From: JAUPKT01 sp964427855
GTDB lineage: Bacteria; Desulfobacterota; Desulfomonilia; Desulfomonilales; Desulfomonilaceae
Length of the DNA: 64,000 bases
Assembly: GCA_964427855.1 (NCBI GenBank)
Contig: CAYRVH010000007.1
Coordinates: forward strand, 1-64,000
Direction of reading: 5' to 3'
Positions 25,464-34,697 of this stretch are shown one piece after another (position 1 is the first letter of the stretch; the number at the start of each line of letters is the position of its first letter). Under the pieces are notes generated by a model. That model worked only from the letters and a program-made list of their open reading frames with translations, searched no databases and had not been told where the DNA came from. The translations under genes were made by a program, and so were the position numbers.

Positions 25464-27461
25464 ATGAGTGTTCAGCTACATGATGTCATTGATTATTATG
25501 ACAATAAGAAAATTTCGTGCGCCTATGTCCTGGAAGTGGAGGACCGAAAACTTAAGATCATCAATGAGAATGGAAAAGAGATACGAATCTCCCATGCCCG
25601 TGTGCTGATGCGTGGACAAGACTCAGCCTTGCAAACTTCACGCTCGCGCGATGATCTGGCCCGTCGCCTCAAGGAGTTATCCCGAATAAGGGAAGATCAC
25701 AAAAAAGAGATAAACATTCGCGAACTGTGGGAAATAGTCCACACAGAGGCCTCCGAGATCGAGGTGGCTGACCTCTCAGAATTGTGTTTTGGTCGAGACG
25801 CGAGCTTGGACAGGACAGCATCACTGTTGCGGGCAATCATTGAAGACAAGACATTTTTCAAGTTGACCAACGGCAAAATTGACGTTGCGACGCCGGAGCG
25901 AGTGGATCGCGCCCTTTCGCAAAAGAAAAAAGAAGAAGAGCGAGCGGCTTTTCGCGCGGCATGCGCTCAATTCCTAGGGCGCCTGAAAGAGAAACAGTTG
26001 TCTCAGGACTCGTCTCCGCCGCCCGGTTTGATCGCCCTTCTGGAGGAAGCCGCCCTCAAAGGCCCCGAATGGAGCGAAGTCAAGGAGGTCAAGGAGCTAT
26101 TCTCCAAAGCGGGACTGCCAGGCAACTGGGACCCCTTTACCGTTCTCGTCAAACTTGGAGTGTGGGACGAGGACGAAAACGTGCCATTGCGCTCTGGTGA
26201 CATCCCCCTGGAGTTCCCTCCTGAAATCACGGCAGATGCGATCCGCTGCGCGAACAGACCTTTCCGGGCACACCGCGCTGACCTTACTTATCTTCACGCC
26301 GTGACCGTGGACTCGGCCACCACTTTGGACATTGACGATGCCTTGTCTATAAGTGTGGAGGGAGACGATGTCACGTTGGGCGTTCACATCACAGACGCCG
26401 CGCACTTCGTGGAGTTCGATTCCGCGCTTGACCAAGAGGTTCGCCGACGAGCTATTTCTCTGTATTTCCCAGACCTCACCGTTCCCATGATACCGCCGTT
26501 ATTGTCAGAGAACGCGGCCAGCCTTGTCTCGGGTGAAGATCGACCAGTGATTAGTATTATGGCCAGCTTCAACCATCGGTGGCAGTTCAAGGAGTTCAAG
26601 GTCCTTGCGGGTTTCATAAGAGTCAAAGAAAGACTCACCTACGAAGAGGTGGATGCCCGCATTCGGGATCAGGATTCCATGGAAAACCTCATGTTCCGGC
26701 TTGCGTCGCATCTTCGAAACCAGAGGCTCGATAACGGTGCGCTCATCTTCAGGGACCCGGAAATAAATATCCGGGTCGCGCAAGACAAGACCATTGAGGT
26801 GAATTTGAGGGACAGAGAGGCGTGTTCGGAAATACTCGTCTCCGAATTCATGATCCTCGCCAACAGTCTCTTTGCAAAGTTTCTGCAGGAAAAAGGACTG
26901 CCGGCTATTTTCAGAACACAAGGGCCGCCGTCGGAGAAGGTGGAGATCAAAGACGAATACGATCCTGTTGAATCATATCGCTGCAAAAGAATCCTGGCCC
27001 GGGGAGACTTCTCGACCAAGGCTGGTCCTCATACTACCCTTGGGCTTCCCGCGTATACGACCGCCACGTCGCCTCTCAGGAGATACACGGATCTCGTGGT
27101 ACAACGGCAGATACGAGGAGCCTTAGGGCTTTCCCAAGAGATACTGAGCGAGGAGGAAATCCAAAAGATCCTCGCAGAGGTAAACTTCCGTATAGATCGG
27201 GCAGTTATACTGGAGAGACAACGTCAGAGATATTTTCTCCTGAAGTATCTCTCTCAGAGAAGAGAATCGGCATTCGAAGCCATTGTCCTTCACCGTTTTC
27301 CCAAATTTTATCTCGTGTATCTCCGCGATTTTGCCTTTAATGCCGCCTTGAAGGTTCCGGCTGGCGTCGAGCTGAATCCCTACGATCGCGTTTCCGTCAC
27401 CATTGAAAAAGTTGTCCCTCGTGAAGAAAAGCTGACCCTCGCTCTTCCGCAGACGATGTGA
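25464..27461 (+). CDS. RNB-domain ribonuclease (RNase II/R family)
   Basis: A 3'-5' exoribonuclease, ~665 residues. The RNB catalytic domain starts near residue 260 with AVTVDSATTLDIDDALSI, containing the Asp residues that bind Mg2+, followed by GVHITDAAHFV, RRRAISLYFPDLTVPMIPPLLSENAASL and, near the end, YTTATSPLRRYTDLVVQRQIRG. The C-terminus has a short S1-like part (LKVPAGVELNPYDRVSVTIEKVVPREEKLTL). The N-terminal third is charged and not assigned. The start is uncertain: ATG 25464 gives MSVQLHDVIDYYDNKKI, with an in-frame alternative at 25413. It is divergent from gmhA. Confidence 0.88.
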   Translation: MSVQLHDVIDYYDNKKISCAYVLEVEDRKLKIINENGKEIRISHARVLMRGQDSALQTSRSRDDLARRLKELSRIREDHKKEINIRELWEIVHTEASEIEVADLSELCFGRDASLDRTASLLRAIIEDKTFFKLTNGKIDVATPERVDRALSQKKKEEERAAFRAACAQFLGRLKEKQLSQDSSPPPGLIALLEEAALKGPEWSEVKEVKELFSKAGLPGNWDPFTVLVKLGVWDEDENVPLRSGDIPLEFPPEITADAIRCANRPFRAHRADLTYLHAVTVDSATTLDIDDALSISVEGDDVTLGVHITDAAHFVEFDSALDQEVRRRAISLYFPDLTVPMIPPLLSENAASLVSGEDRPVISIMASFNHRWQFKEFKVLAGFIRVKERLTYEEVDARIRDQDSMENLMFRLASHLRNQRLDNGALIFRDPEINIRVAQDKTIEVNLRDREACSEILVSEFMILANSLFAKFLQEKGLPAIFRTQGPPSEKVEIKDEYDPVESYRCKRILARGDFSTKAGPHTTLGLPAYTTATSPLRRYTDLVVQRQIRGALGLSQEILSEEEIQKILAEVNFRIDRAVILERQRQRYFLLKYLSQRRESAFEAIVLHRFPKFYLVYLRDFAFNAALKVPAGVELNPYDRVSVTIEKVVPREEKLTLALPQTM

Positions 27462-27842
27462 CACGCTCAGTGACGAACGTGAGTAATATAGAATGTAGCC
27501 GTACATCTTTTTTCAAGCGTTGGGACGAGATTCCTTTGCGTCACTCGCAATGACGCCGCAACGGTTTTCTGGTTATTGTGAGAAGCTCAAAGCGACGAAG
27601 CAATCTCATCTCACATTATCTGAAGTATTGCGAATGATTTTTTGTCTTTTCAGACGAATGGCCGTAGGGCGACCGATGCTTTTCAGGCGCAGTCCACCAT
27701 GTTGCCGCCGGCGGCTCTGAAGAGGGGCAGTGCAGGCTCTTCGCATGCCGGTCCTGTTGACCATGCGCCCGCAACAGTACATGTTAGAAAAGATGATGGA
27801 CTGTCCGTGGAACGCCTTCAACGACAATCGCGAGAACGCATT
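27462..27842. repeat. Intergenic region with MITE-like inverted repeat
   Basis: At ~27525-27620 two halves face each other: gagattcctttgcgtcactcg... and ...aagcgacgaagcaatctc, whose reverse complement matches the first half. Related single halves occur near 8.6, 10.5 and 21.9 kb. The remaining ~220 bp up to the Nudix gene contain an open frame that lacks family resemblance and is treated as non-coding. Confidence 0.6.
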
Positions 27843-28451
27843 ATGAATTCCGCCATGAAACACGAAAAGGATTTGGACTTCACTGCTCAACTGCAAGAGA
27901 CCTTGCAAAAGAGGTTGAAGAAACGACTGTCCCCCAATGGAGTGATCCAGGCAGCAGTGCTTGTGCCCCTATTCAGGCAAGACGAGCACGTGAAAGTGCT
28001 GTTAACGAAACGGTCTGAACTCGTCGAACATCACAAAGGAGAGATTTCTTTCCCTGGAGGAAAATTGGACGACGCTGACCCAGACTTTCTGTCCTGCGCT
28101 CTGAGAGAAACCTGGGAAGAAATTGGGGTATTGCCTCAGGACGTCAGCATCCTTGGAGAGTTGGACGATTTTTACACCGTGGCGACGGGATTCCTGGTAG
28201 TTCCCTTTGTGGGGTTTATTCCGTACCCCTATAGTTTTCAGGCGAGTCCTCGGGAGATCGATGAACTGCTAGGGGTTCCGCTGGAAATCTTCCTTGATCC
28301 CGGACGGCGTCAGGAATCCACCATTATGCTGGACAGCCGCCCTGTATCAATTATATCCTACCACTGGGAAGGGCATACGATATGGGGTGCGACGGCTCGC
28401 ATTCTCCAGCATTTTTCAGAAATAATATCGAACATGAGGAGACAGAGATGA
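27843..28451 (+). CDS. Nudix hydrolase, CoA pyrophosphatase type
   Basis: About 202 residues when started at ATG 27843 (MNSAMKHEKDL); an in-frame upstream ATG at 27642 adds 67 residues without similarity. The sequence LLTKRSELVEHHKGEISFPGGK is the CoA-pyrophosphatase (UPF0035/NudL) signature and runs into the Nudix box, which ends ALRETWEEIGV. These enzymes split CoA and its derivatives to 3',5'-ADP and 4'-phosphopantetheine. Its stop overlaps the ATG of the FmdE-like gene (ATGA), so the two are translationally coupled, and a metallo-hydrolase gene follows. Confidence 0.88.
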   Translation: MNSAMKHEKDLDFTAQLQETLQKRLKKRLSPNGVIQAAVLVPLFRQDEHVKVLLTKRSELVEHHKGEISFPGGKLDDADPDFLSCALRETWEEIGVLPQDVSILGELDDFYTVATGFLVVPFVGFIPYPYSFQASPREIDELLGVPLEIFLDPGRRQESTIMLDSRPVSIISYHWEGHTIWGATARILQHFSEIISNMRRQR

Positions 28452-29050
28452 CGACATGCCTATCAGGCCTTCCGCAAGACTTTGAAGAATGTGTGCGCTT
28501 TCATGGCCACTCCTGCCCTGGATTGGCCCTAGGGTACCTTGCGGCCAAGGCCGGCCTGGATGAGTTCAAGACCGAACGAGCCGAAGATGAAGAACTCGTA
28601 TGCATTGTAGAAAACGATTCGTGCGCGGTGGACGCCATCCAGGTCATGCTCGGCTGCACCTTTGGCAAAGGAAATCTTATCTTTAGAGACTGGGGCAAGC
28701 AAGTATATACCTTTATGGACAGACAATCAGGCCGCGGTCTGCGCGTGGCCCTTCGCGGCGAACTCCCCGGAAGAAAAGAGCGTCAGTCACTTCGGAAAAA
28801 AATTGAGGCCGGCCTTGCCACAGGAGAAGAAAGAGAGCAATTCGAAGCGTATAAACAACGCGTCATTAGGGAGCTTGTGACGGCAAACCCCTCGGATTTC
28901 TTCAATATCCAGCACGGATCTGACGCCCTACCGCCCATGGCCCAAATAGTGGAAACACGAAGATGCCCGATCTGCGGCGAAGAGGCTATGGCATCGAAGA
29001 TGGTTGAACAAGACGGGGAAATGGTCTGCCAAGGATGCGTCAAGAGGTAG
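28448..29050 (+). CDS. FmdE-family protein with C-terminal zinc ribbon
   Basis: A 200-residue protein of the FmdE family (formylmethanofuran dehydrogenase subunit E-like). The N-terminal signature is VRFHGHSCPGLALGY with the conserved His and Cys, followed by VENDSCAVDAIQVMLGCTFGKGN. The C-terminus has a zinc-ribbon CPICGEE ... CQGCVKR. In non-methanogens such proteins are common in anaerobes with molybdenum or tungsten enzymes, and their exact role is unclear. The ATG overlaps the stop of the Nudix gene and follows GAGGAG. A metallo-beta-lactamase-fold gene starts 10 bp later. Confidence 0.88.
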   Translation: MTTCLSGLPQDFEECVRFHGHSCPGLALGYLAAKAGLDEFKTERAEDEELVCIVENDSCAVDAIQVMLGCTFGKGNLIFRDWGKQVYTFMDRQSGRGLRVALRGELPGRKERQSLRKKIEAGLATGEEREQFEAYKQRVIRELVTANPSDFFNIQHGSDALPPMAQIVETRRCPICGEEAMASKMVEQDGEMVCQGCVKR

Positions 29051-29059
29051 GGTGCTCGC

Positions 29060-29725
29060 ATGCGAATAGGAGATCAACTCTACCTTTACCTCTGGAACAA
29101 CAGCCAGGACATGAACTGCAACTCTGTCTTCATAGATGGCAAGGTCCCGCTGCTCATTGACCCAGGATGGCCCCACCACGTGGAGTCTTTGTTTAGGCGG
29201 ATGCGGGAAGATGGCGTTGACCCCGCAAAGATCAAGGTTGTCCTTTGTACACACGGCCATCCCGATCATTTTGGCGGCGCGTTCGCAATCAGAAGCTCAT
29301 CCGTCAGAATCGCGATCTCTCGCCTCGAAGAAAAGTTTATCGAGGAGACGGGCCGCGCTGCATACAAAAACCAGGGCCTCCCTTTTCCCGAATATCGAGT
29401 GGATTTCTACGTGAAACGCGGGGACCTTTTCCTCGGCAAACATGAGTTCAAGATCGTTGTTACTCCGGGCCATAGTCCGGGGAGTATCTGCATATATTGG
29501 CCTCGTCACAAGATACTCATCAGTGGCGACCTCGTATTCTTGAACTCAATAGGACGAACAGACCTGCCGGGTGGAAATGCGACACAACTGCGGTCGAGCA
29601 TCGAGCAGGTAAGCGGTTTGCCGATTGAACTGTTGATCCCTGGACACGGCCCCGTCATCCAAGGGCAGCACAATGTGCGAAGGAACTTTGAAGTGATCAA
29701 GAGGGCTTTTTTCGGGCTGGCGTAG
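29060..29725 (+). CDS. Metallo-beta-lactamase-fold hydrolase
   Basis: A 221-residue cytoplasmic protein with the zinc motif THGHPDHFGG (HxHxDH), H in VTPGHSPGSICIYWP, D in ISGDLVFLNSIGRTD and H in LIPGHGPV. The SIGRTDLPGGN segment is like glyoxalase II and related thioesterases. The substrate is not known. It is the third gene of the Nudix-FmdE operon, and a strong terminator follows at 29991-30020. Confidence 0.88.
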   Translation: MRIGDQLYLYLWNNSQDMNCNSVFIDGKVPLLIDPGWPHHVESLFRRMREDGVDPAKIKVVLCTHGHPDHFGGAFAIRSSSVRIAISRLEEKFIEETGRAAYKNQGLPFPEYRVDFYVKRGDLFLGKHEFKIVVTPGHSPGSICIYWPRHKILISGDLVFLNSIGRTDLPGGNATQLRSSIEQVSGLPIELLIPGHGPVIQGQHNVRRNFEVIKRAFFGLA

Positions 29726-29990
29726 GCGCGTTCAAAAATTCGGCGCGGGCCGAAAGAAAATTGAACGGGGAAAGAGTGAGTGATATCAATTTGTTTTGAA
29801 GTGGAGAGGTTGTTGTTCAAATTTTTTGACGGCCTGGGAGAAAAAATGTCGCACCTGATACTACGTCGGCCTGATGATGGAGCTCGTAACAGTTTGATAT
29901 CATGCGGTAAATATTTTGTCACCCCTAGTGGCCATCTTGGCATAATAGTTGCTGTAATGAAAGGCAACAAAAGAATATATTCCTCCTACG
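29726..29990. other. Non-coding stretch before a terminator
   Basis: About 265 bp without a supported gene. An 80-codon frame running into the terminator has no ribosome site or family resemblance. Nothing else recognised. Confidence 0.4.
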
Positions 29991-30020
29991 CCAACTGCAA
30001 AAGACAGTTGGTTTTTTTTT
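29991..30020 (+). terminator. Intrinsic terminator of the Nudix-FmdE-hydrolase operon
   Basis: Perfect 7-bp stem CCAACTG/CAGTTGG with a 7-nt loop, followed by an uninterrupted run of nine T. Confidence 0.85.
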
Positions 30021-30048
30021 GAGATAACCCCAACTGTATCAAGCGGCG

Positions 30049-31611
30049 ATGCGTTTCCACGCAAACAACAAAGGCGTTCTTTCTGTCATCCTCGGTGTTT
30101 TGGCGGTGCTGCTGGCTATCTCGTTGCTGACTGCTCAATCTCAAACCGGGGCGAAAGAGACGATTGCGCTGCTGCCGTTTCGCTTGATGACGGACGCGGA
30201 CGACCCAGGCCTTCGATCTTTCGTTGACCATATCAATGAGGAACTTCGCTCCGCCATTGGGGCAATGGGAGCAAACTACCAGGTTCTGGAACGGAAGGAT
30301 GAGCAGCGGTTTCAAGGTGCTGAAGCGACTTTGGACAGCGAGCAGGCCCTCAGACAAGTTGCCGAAAACACGGGGGCTGACTTTGTAATTTCCGGCTCCA
30401 TTGGGACGTTGAACTCTCTCTACCACATGAAAGGTTTCATGTGGGATACGAAGAAAGAGCGAATGGCGGTGAGGGTCGATCTCAAAGTGCCAAATGTGCA
30501 CGCCTTGCCGAGCGTGCTGCAATATCTACTCACGGGAATTACCAAACGTTTGCAAGGCGCGCCCAATATCCCCTTTTATAAAGCGGGCGAACCTGGAACC
30601 ATGCCGGCCGTACACCAACCGCGTTTTCGAACTGTCATCGGGGTTGCTGAAACAGAAGGGCCTTGGCGGAGTCCTGAACTTGCCGGTACTATCACAGGGC
30701 TTGCCATTGGGGACTTGGACGGCGATAAACACAACGAACTGGTCTTGGTGGGTGACAGCGGCATAACCATTGCGCGATTCGACAAAAATGCCCTTAGACC
30801 GCTCACTCAATTTTCTAAATCGCCGGCGGTTTTCTTGAGTGTGCAGGCAGAGGACCTCGACGGCGATGGCGTCCCAGAGCTCATCATCTGTTCGCAGCTT
30901 CCTGACGGCGTTGAATCTGAGGTGCTTCGCTATCTCAATCGAAACCTGACGGTCATCGAAACGTTCCCGAACATGATTCTCGCGTGCGTACCGGATCCAG
31001 AAAATCCCAAAATGATGAACCTGTTGGGCCAGCGGACCGATGCGAGGGACATGTTTTCAGGGGAAATGATTTCTTTTTCTTTGCGCAACGGCGCATTAAA
31101 GAGACGGGGAAAAGTCACGCTGCCTCCTGGAACCCTGCTGCTGAGCTACGCTGCCGGAGACATCCAGGGGTACGCCCATGTGCAAGTGCTCGTCGATCAA
31201 CGTCTCAAGCTTCGCGTGTTTGACCAAAACAACCAGCTTCTGTCTGTGCAAGATGGCCATGAGTACGGCCTTCATCGCAAGATCACGCTGAAGACCGCTG
31301 AGGGCTCGCAACAGATAATATGGCCCGGCAGGATTGTTATATCGGACAGCTCGCCGAGCGGCCAGGGCGAACTCATGCTTGTGAAGACGACCGGAGGAAA
31401 GAGTGAAATTCAAGGGTTTCACTGGGGAGGAGTTTTCTTGGAACAAAAATGGAACACCCCCCCCATGGAAGGTGCTATCTCTGATTTCAAGATCGGCGAC
31501 TTCAAAAACAGCGGGACTCGGTCATTGGTTCTGCTCCTAGTACGACCTGACCAGCTACTCGGCATGTCCGGACCAAGAAGCATCCTTTTCGCGTATGATT
31601 TTCTCCCTTAA
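30049..31611 (+). CDS. Exported protein: FlgO/TolB-N-like domain plus VCBS/FG-GAP repeats
   Basis: A 520-residue exported protein. Residues 1-33 are a signal peptide (hydrophobic GVLAVLLAISLLTA). Residues ~38-165 resemble the FlgO/CsgG/TolB-N fold that builds on ALLPFRLMTDADDPG and ADFVISGSIGTL. From ~residue 210 there are repeats with Ca2+-type loops: IGDLDGDKHNELVLV, AEDLDGDGVPELIICS, and a weaker IGDFKNSGTRSLVLL, which suit an FG-GAP/VCBS beta-propeller. The role is unknown; periplasmic sensor or surface protein are both possible. It starts 28 bp after a terminator with no good ribosome site, so the precise start is uncertain. Confidence 0.75.
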   Translation: MRFHANNKGVLSVILGVLAVLLAISLLTAQSQTGAKETIALLPFRLMTDADDPGLRSFVDHINEELRSAIGAMGANYQVLERKDEQRFQGAEATLDSEQALRQVAENTGADFVISGSIGTLNSLYHMKGFMWDTKKERMAVRVDLKVPNVHALPSVLQYLLTGITKRLQGAPNIPFYKAGEPGTMPAVHQPRFRTVIGVAETEGPWRSPELAGTITGLAIGDLDGDKHNELVLVGDSGITIARFDKNALRPLTQFSKSPAVFLSVQAEDLDGDGVPELIICSQLPDGVESEVLRYLNRNLTVIETFPNMILACVPDPENPKMMNLLGQRTDARDMFSGEMISFSLRNGALKRRGKVTLPPGTLLLSYAAGDIQGYAHVQVLVDQRLKLRVFDQNNQLLSVQDGHEYGLHRKITLKTAEGSQQIIWPGRIVISDSSPSGQGELMLVKTTGGKSEIQGFHWGGVFLEQKWNTPPMEGAISDFKIGDFKNSGTRSLVLLLVRPDQLLGMSGPRSILFAYDFLP

Positions 31612-32195
31612 CCACGTAATCTCGAGACGGTCTATGAGCGGGAGATGCGTCTTTTCGGTTGGTGGGTGGATTCGCTGTTACCTAAAGGAATTTTCGAGAT
31701 TAATCACGAATTGTGTGCGTGCCCCTCTTTGCCTCGTCCTCACGAAAGTGCCGATCCATACTGAGTTTCCTGGATTCCCATATTCATGGGAATGACGATG
31801 TGACGTCCGAGCATTTTGCGATTTCTTTTTGAGGGAGTTTGTATATTCGATTCTGGACGATATGAAGGATCGTTGGTGGAAGGTCAGACTATTGACATCG
31901 GAAGAAATTGACCGGTCAACATCATCCTCAGGATTGGAGCGGTCCTCTCGGCTATTTTCCTTCTTTGGGATGCGGGTCGAAAGAAGATCTCAGATGGTCG
32001 CACGGCCCACAAGGTTGGCGCCTGCGAGAGCAAAGGAGTGCTCTCCGAGGGCCAACCTCTCGAGGTGGTTAATTCGCAGGGATGAAATCCTATATTGATT
32101 CAATGCGCCAGACAAGCCCAAAATAACAATAGACGCCTCATGTCTTTGAAGAGTATAATGCGTCCCGACGGAAGAAGTTGACTCTCAGCGGCCTT
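31612..32195. other. Intergenic region with repeat A and an unassigned frame
   Basis: The first part holds repeat family A (31685-31836). An 89-codon frame at 31829-32098 (MREFVYSILDDMKDRWWKV...) starts inside the repeat and shows no domain; it is not annotated as a gene. Otherwise nothing is recognised before tRNA-Leu. Confidence 0.45.
31685..31836 (+). repeat. Dispersed repeat family A, copy 2
   Basis: Begins aggaattttcgagattaat and contains cacgaaagtgccgatccat and cctggattcccatattcatg. Aligns over its whole length with 18074-18236 and, inverted, with ~54421-54583. Confidence 0.8.
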
Positions 32196-32281
32196 GCGAG
32201 AGTGGCGGAATTTGGCAGACGCACCGGACTTAGGATCCGGCGGGGCAACCCATGGGGGTTCGAGTCCCCCCTCTCGCACCA
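32196..32281 (+). tRNA. tRNA-Leu (UAG)
   Basis: 86 nt, class II with a long variable arm. Acceptor GCGAGAG pairs with CTCTCGC followed by ACCA. The anticodon stem CCGGA/TCCGG encloses CTTAGGA with anticodon TAG; the T arm has GGGGG-TTCGAGT-CCCCC. Confidence 0.95.
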
Positions 32282-32298
32282 AAAGGAGCTTTTGCAGC

Positions 32299-32604
32299 GT
32301 GTCTTGGAAATGGGTCATCGCGGTTGGATGCACGGCTATTATCTTGCACGCCACCCCTTTCTTCGCCGGCGAAAAACGAGCAGAGGGCCTGCAGTTCAAA
32401 GATAAAGGCCAAAAAGAGGCGTCACGGACAGTCGCCCGGCGGTCGCACCCTCCGTTGCCACCCCCACTTCATTATCGCTTGCGTGCAACGCCGCAGACGT
32501 ACAAGGCTTGGCAGAGGAAAAACTATTGGGACGACTTCGACAATTTCATTAGAGGTCCGTTTCACCGGGAGAGCGATCTGGACTACATGCTGAGGACTTT
32601 TTGA
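32299..32604 (+). CDS. Small exported protein directly after tRNA-Leu
   Basis: A GTG with AAGGAG about 10 nt upstream opens a 101-codon frame 18 bp after the tRNA CCA. The product has a signal-peptide-like start (SWKWVIAVGCTAIILHATPFFAGE) and a mature part ending KAWQRKNYWDDFDNF and RESDLDYMLRTF, with no domain I recognise. An earlier in-frame start would lie inside the tRNA and can be dismissed. It may be co-transcribed with the tRNA. Function unknown. Confidence 0.55.
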   Translation: MSWKWVIAVGCTAIILHATPFFAGEKRAEGLQFKDKGQKEASRTVARRSHPPLPPPLHYRLRATPQTYKAWQRKNYWDDFDNFIRGPFHRESDLDYMLRTF

Positions 32605-32640
32605 ACGCTTTTGGAAAACCGTTAGGCGAACTCGCGTGTA

Positions 32641-32766
32641 TCATTTGTCTTTGGTCAGTCTCCAATTTTGATATGAGCTGTAGAGAGATGGGCCGAAGAG
32701 TATCGCGAGCAAAACAATTGTACCGATGACAATAACGAGGACCTCCAGGACGTCGGGGGACGACAT
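32641..32766 (-). CDS. Possible 41-residue single-pass membrane peptide
   Basis: An ATG with GGAGG about 11 nt upstream opens a short frame whose product is mostly one hydrophobic helix (VLEVLVIVIGTIVLLAILFG) with a charged C-terminus (NWRLTKDK). A longer version from 32784 or 32832 is possible. No family is recognised; kept at low confidence because of its size. Confidence 0.35.
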   Translation of the reverse strand: MSSPDVLEVLVIVIGTIVLLAILFGPSLYSSYQNWRLTKDK

Positions 32767-32952
32767 GACAACCGTGCCCTCCATAGGGATATCCAACGAA
32801 ATTAGTATAGCGGGTTCAACACCCTTTCGCAAGCAAGTCGTCGATCACGAAACAACATCTCGATCATCCAGCGAAACCCCAAGGATTGCGCGAGGTCGCC
32901 CTGAAAGGGGAGCTCCTTCAGTATTTGTGCACCGGAGTATAGGGAGGAAAAG

Positions 32953-34308
32953 ATGTCGCTAGAAACGAACAGTTTGCCTCTCCTCTCAGAGGCGCTGACG
33001 ACGCTAGAAGGAGGCTTTCACAGCCTGCCGATTTTTGATCCATCAGTGGACACAGAGGCCATTAAGAGGGTTTTGCACGACGTGGCCGAGAGAATGCAGG
33101 ATAACTATCCCTACTTTCATCCTCTTTACATCGGACAAATGCTGAAACCGCCTCATCCCATTGCGCGTCTTGCCTATATGCTCTCGTTGTGGATCAATCC
33201 CAACAACCACGCCTTGGATGGCGGTCGATGCAGTTCGAGCATGGAAAAAGAGGCCGTTGCGGCCCTCGCCGAGATGTTTCGTTGGGATACCCACTTGGGG
33301 CATCTCTGCAGCGGCGGCACCATGGCAAATCTCGAGGCGCTATGGATTTCCCGGCGCCTTCATCCTGGAAAGCTTGTGGTGGCTTCAGAGCAGGCACATT
33401 ACACTCACGAACGGATCTGCAAGGTGCTGGAGATCCCGTTTAGGAGCGTGCAATGCAATCCCGCGGCGCAAATGGACATGAACGCCCTGAAGGCTCTGCT
33501 GGAGCAGGGAGATGTGGGAACTGTGGTGGCTACCATCGGAACCACGGGGTCCGGCGCAGTGGACCCACTGCGCGACGTGCTCGAGCTTCAAGAGCGCTAC
33601 GGTTTCCGAATTCACGCAGACGCGGCCTATGGAGGCTACTTTACGTTGGTTGATAATCTCGAGGACCGCACAAGAGAAACCTTTGATCTTTTGCACAGGG
33701 TGGACTCTCTCGTAGTGGATCCTCACAAACATGGCCTTCAGCCTTATGGTTGTGGATGCGTCCTTTTCAGAGACCCGGCTGTAGGAAGGTTTTACAAACA
33801 CGACTCTCCGTATACCTATTTTAGTTCCTCAGAACTCCATTTGGGTGAGATAAGCCTCGAGTGCTCGAGGCCGGGCGCCGCGGCAGTCGCCTTGTGGGCC
33901 ACTCAGAAGCTGCTCCCTATGATTCCAGGCGGAGAATTTTCCCAAGGATTGGCAAAATGCCGGGAAGCAGCCCTTTCGTTGTACAGCCGGCTCCAGCGCG
34001 ACGACCGCTTCATGAGCGCCTTCCCGCCTGAGCTGGACATCGTGATATGGGCGCCTGCTGCCGCCACTTCTTCAGAAGCGTCCAGCCTTTCTGACCGCAT
34101 CTTTCATGAGGCGGCCGCACGGAACCTTCATACCGCCGTGGCCAGCTTCCCCAGGACTGTTCTCCAAAGCCATTGGCCGCGACTTACATGGAACAGCGAT
34201 TCAGTTCATTGCCTGAGAACCTGTCTGATGAAGCCGGAACATCTCGATTGGATGGACGTCATCTGGGGCATTCTCGACGAGACGGCCAGTTGCGTCATAA
34301 AAAGGTAG
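32953..34308 (+). CDS. PLP-dependent group II amino acid decarboxylase
   Basis: A 451-residue type I PLP enzyme of the glutamate/tyrosine/aspartate decarboxylase group. The PLP Lys is in VVDPHKHGLQPYGCG; the cofactor Asp is in IHADAAYGGYF; HLCSGGTMANLEALW and TIGTTGSGAVDPL form other parts of the cofactor pocket. HPLYIGQMLKPPHPIARLAYMLSLWINPNNH near residue 60 is like the decarboxylase N-terminal region. Substrate (glutamate, aspartate, tyrosine or other) cannot be told by sight. The ATG follows GGGAGG. It is convergent with the CGGC gene, so it is not part of the formate dehydrogenase operon. Confidence 0.85.
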   Translation: MSLETNSLPLLSEALTTLEGGFHSLPIFDPSVDTEAIKRVLHDVAERMQDNYPYFHPLYIGQMLKPPHPIARLAYMLSLWINPNNHALDGGRCSSSMEKEAVAALAEMFRWDTHLGHLCSGGTMANLEALWISRRLHPGKLVVASEQAHYTHERICKVLEIPFRSVQCNPAAQMDMNALKALLEQGDVGTVVATIGTTGSGAVDPLRDVLELQERYGFRIHADAAYGGYFTLVDNLEDRTRETFDLLHRVDSLVVDPHKHGLQPYGCGCVLFRDPAVGRFYKHDSPYTYFSSSELHLGEISLECSRPGAAAVALWATQKLLPMIPGGEFSQGLAKCREAALSLYSRLQRDDRFMSAFPPELDIVIWAPAAATSSEASSLSDRIFHEAAARNLHTAVASFPRTVLQSHWPRLTWNSDSVHCLRTCLMKPEHLDWMDVIWGILDETASCVIKR

Positions 34309-34352
34309 TCTTCCTCCCCACCAACGAGAGCCTTTTACTGATTCATCATGTG

Positions 34353-34697
34353 CTAGTGGTAGTCGTGCGTGCCGAGAACCACATTAATACCTGTCTTTTC
34401 TTGAATCATGCCTGCCAATTCTTCAGGCTCAAAATACGGGCAACCGGGTTTTGCCGTGGCCAGACAGGAACTTAGATGCACGACATCGGGTTTTATCTCG
34501 GAGAGCTTCGCTGCCATGCCAAGGGTCGGGATGACAGTCCGGCCGGGGCACTCACATGCTATGAATGAGACCACGGTTGATGGTTCTTCAAATTTTCCTT
34601 CTCCCATGGCAGCGGCCTTGAGACAACGCCACTCGCCTGGGCATCCGTATCCACTTTGCATGTACGAACCACAGCCCACAACGGCTATCTTTTTCAT
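34353..34697 (-). CDS. CGGC-domain putative metal-binding protein
   Basis: A 114-residue cytoplasmic protein of the CGGC (PF08821) family found in anaerobes and thought to bind metal through its many Cys residues. It starts MKKIAVVGCGSYMQSGYGC and has CPGEWRC, ACECPGRTV, VHLSSCLATAKPGCPYF. The start is chosen by the GGAG site before ATG 34697, rather than an ATG 18 bp upstream. It is the last gene of the minus-strand fdhA-fdhB-ModE-like group, which suggests a role in metal or redox handling, by inference. Confidence 0.85.
   Translation of the reverse strand: MKKIAVVGCGSYMQSGYGCPGEWRCLKAAAMGEGKFEEPSTVVSFIACECPGRTVIPTLGMAAKLSEIKPDVVHLSSCLATAKPGCPYFEPEELAGMIQEKTGINVVLGTHDYH

Noticed and set aside
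29780..30022. 80-codon frame after the metallo-hydrolase gene
   Set aside because: No ribosome site or domain, and it ends inside an intrinsic terminator.
32194..32298. N-terminal extension reading LADAPDLGSGGATHGG before the small exported protein
   Set aside because: It lies within tRNA-Leu; the GTG start after the tRNA is used instead.
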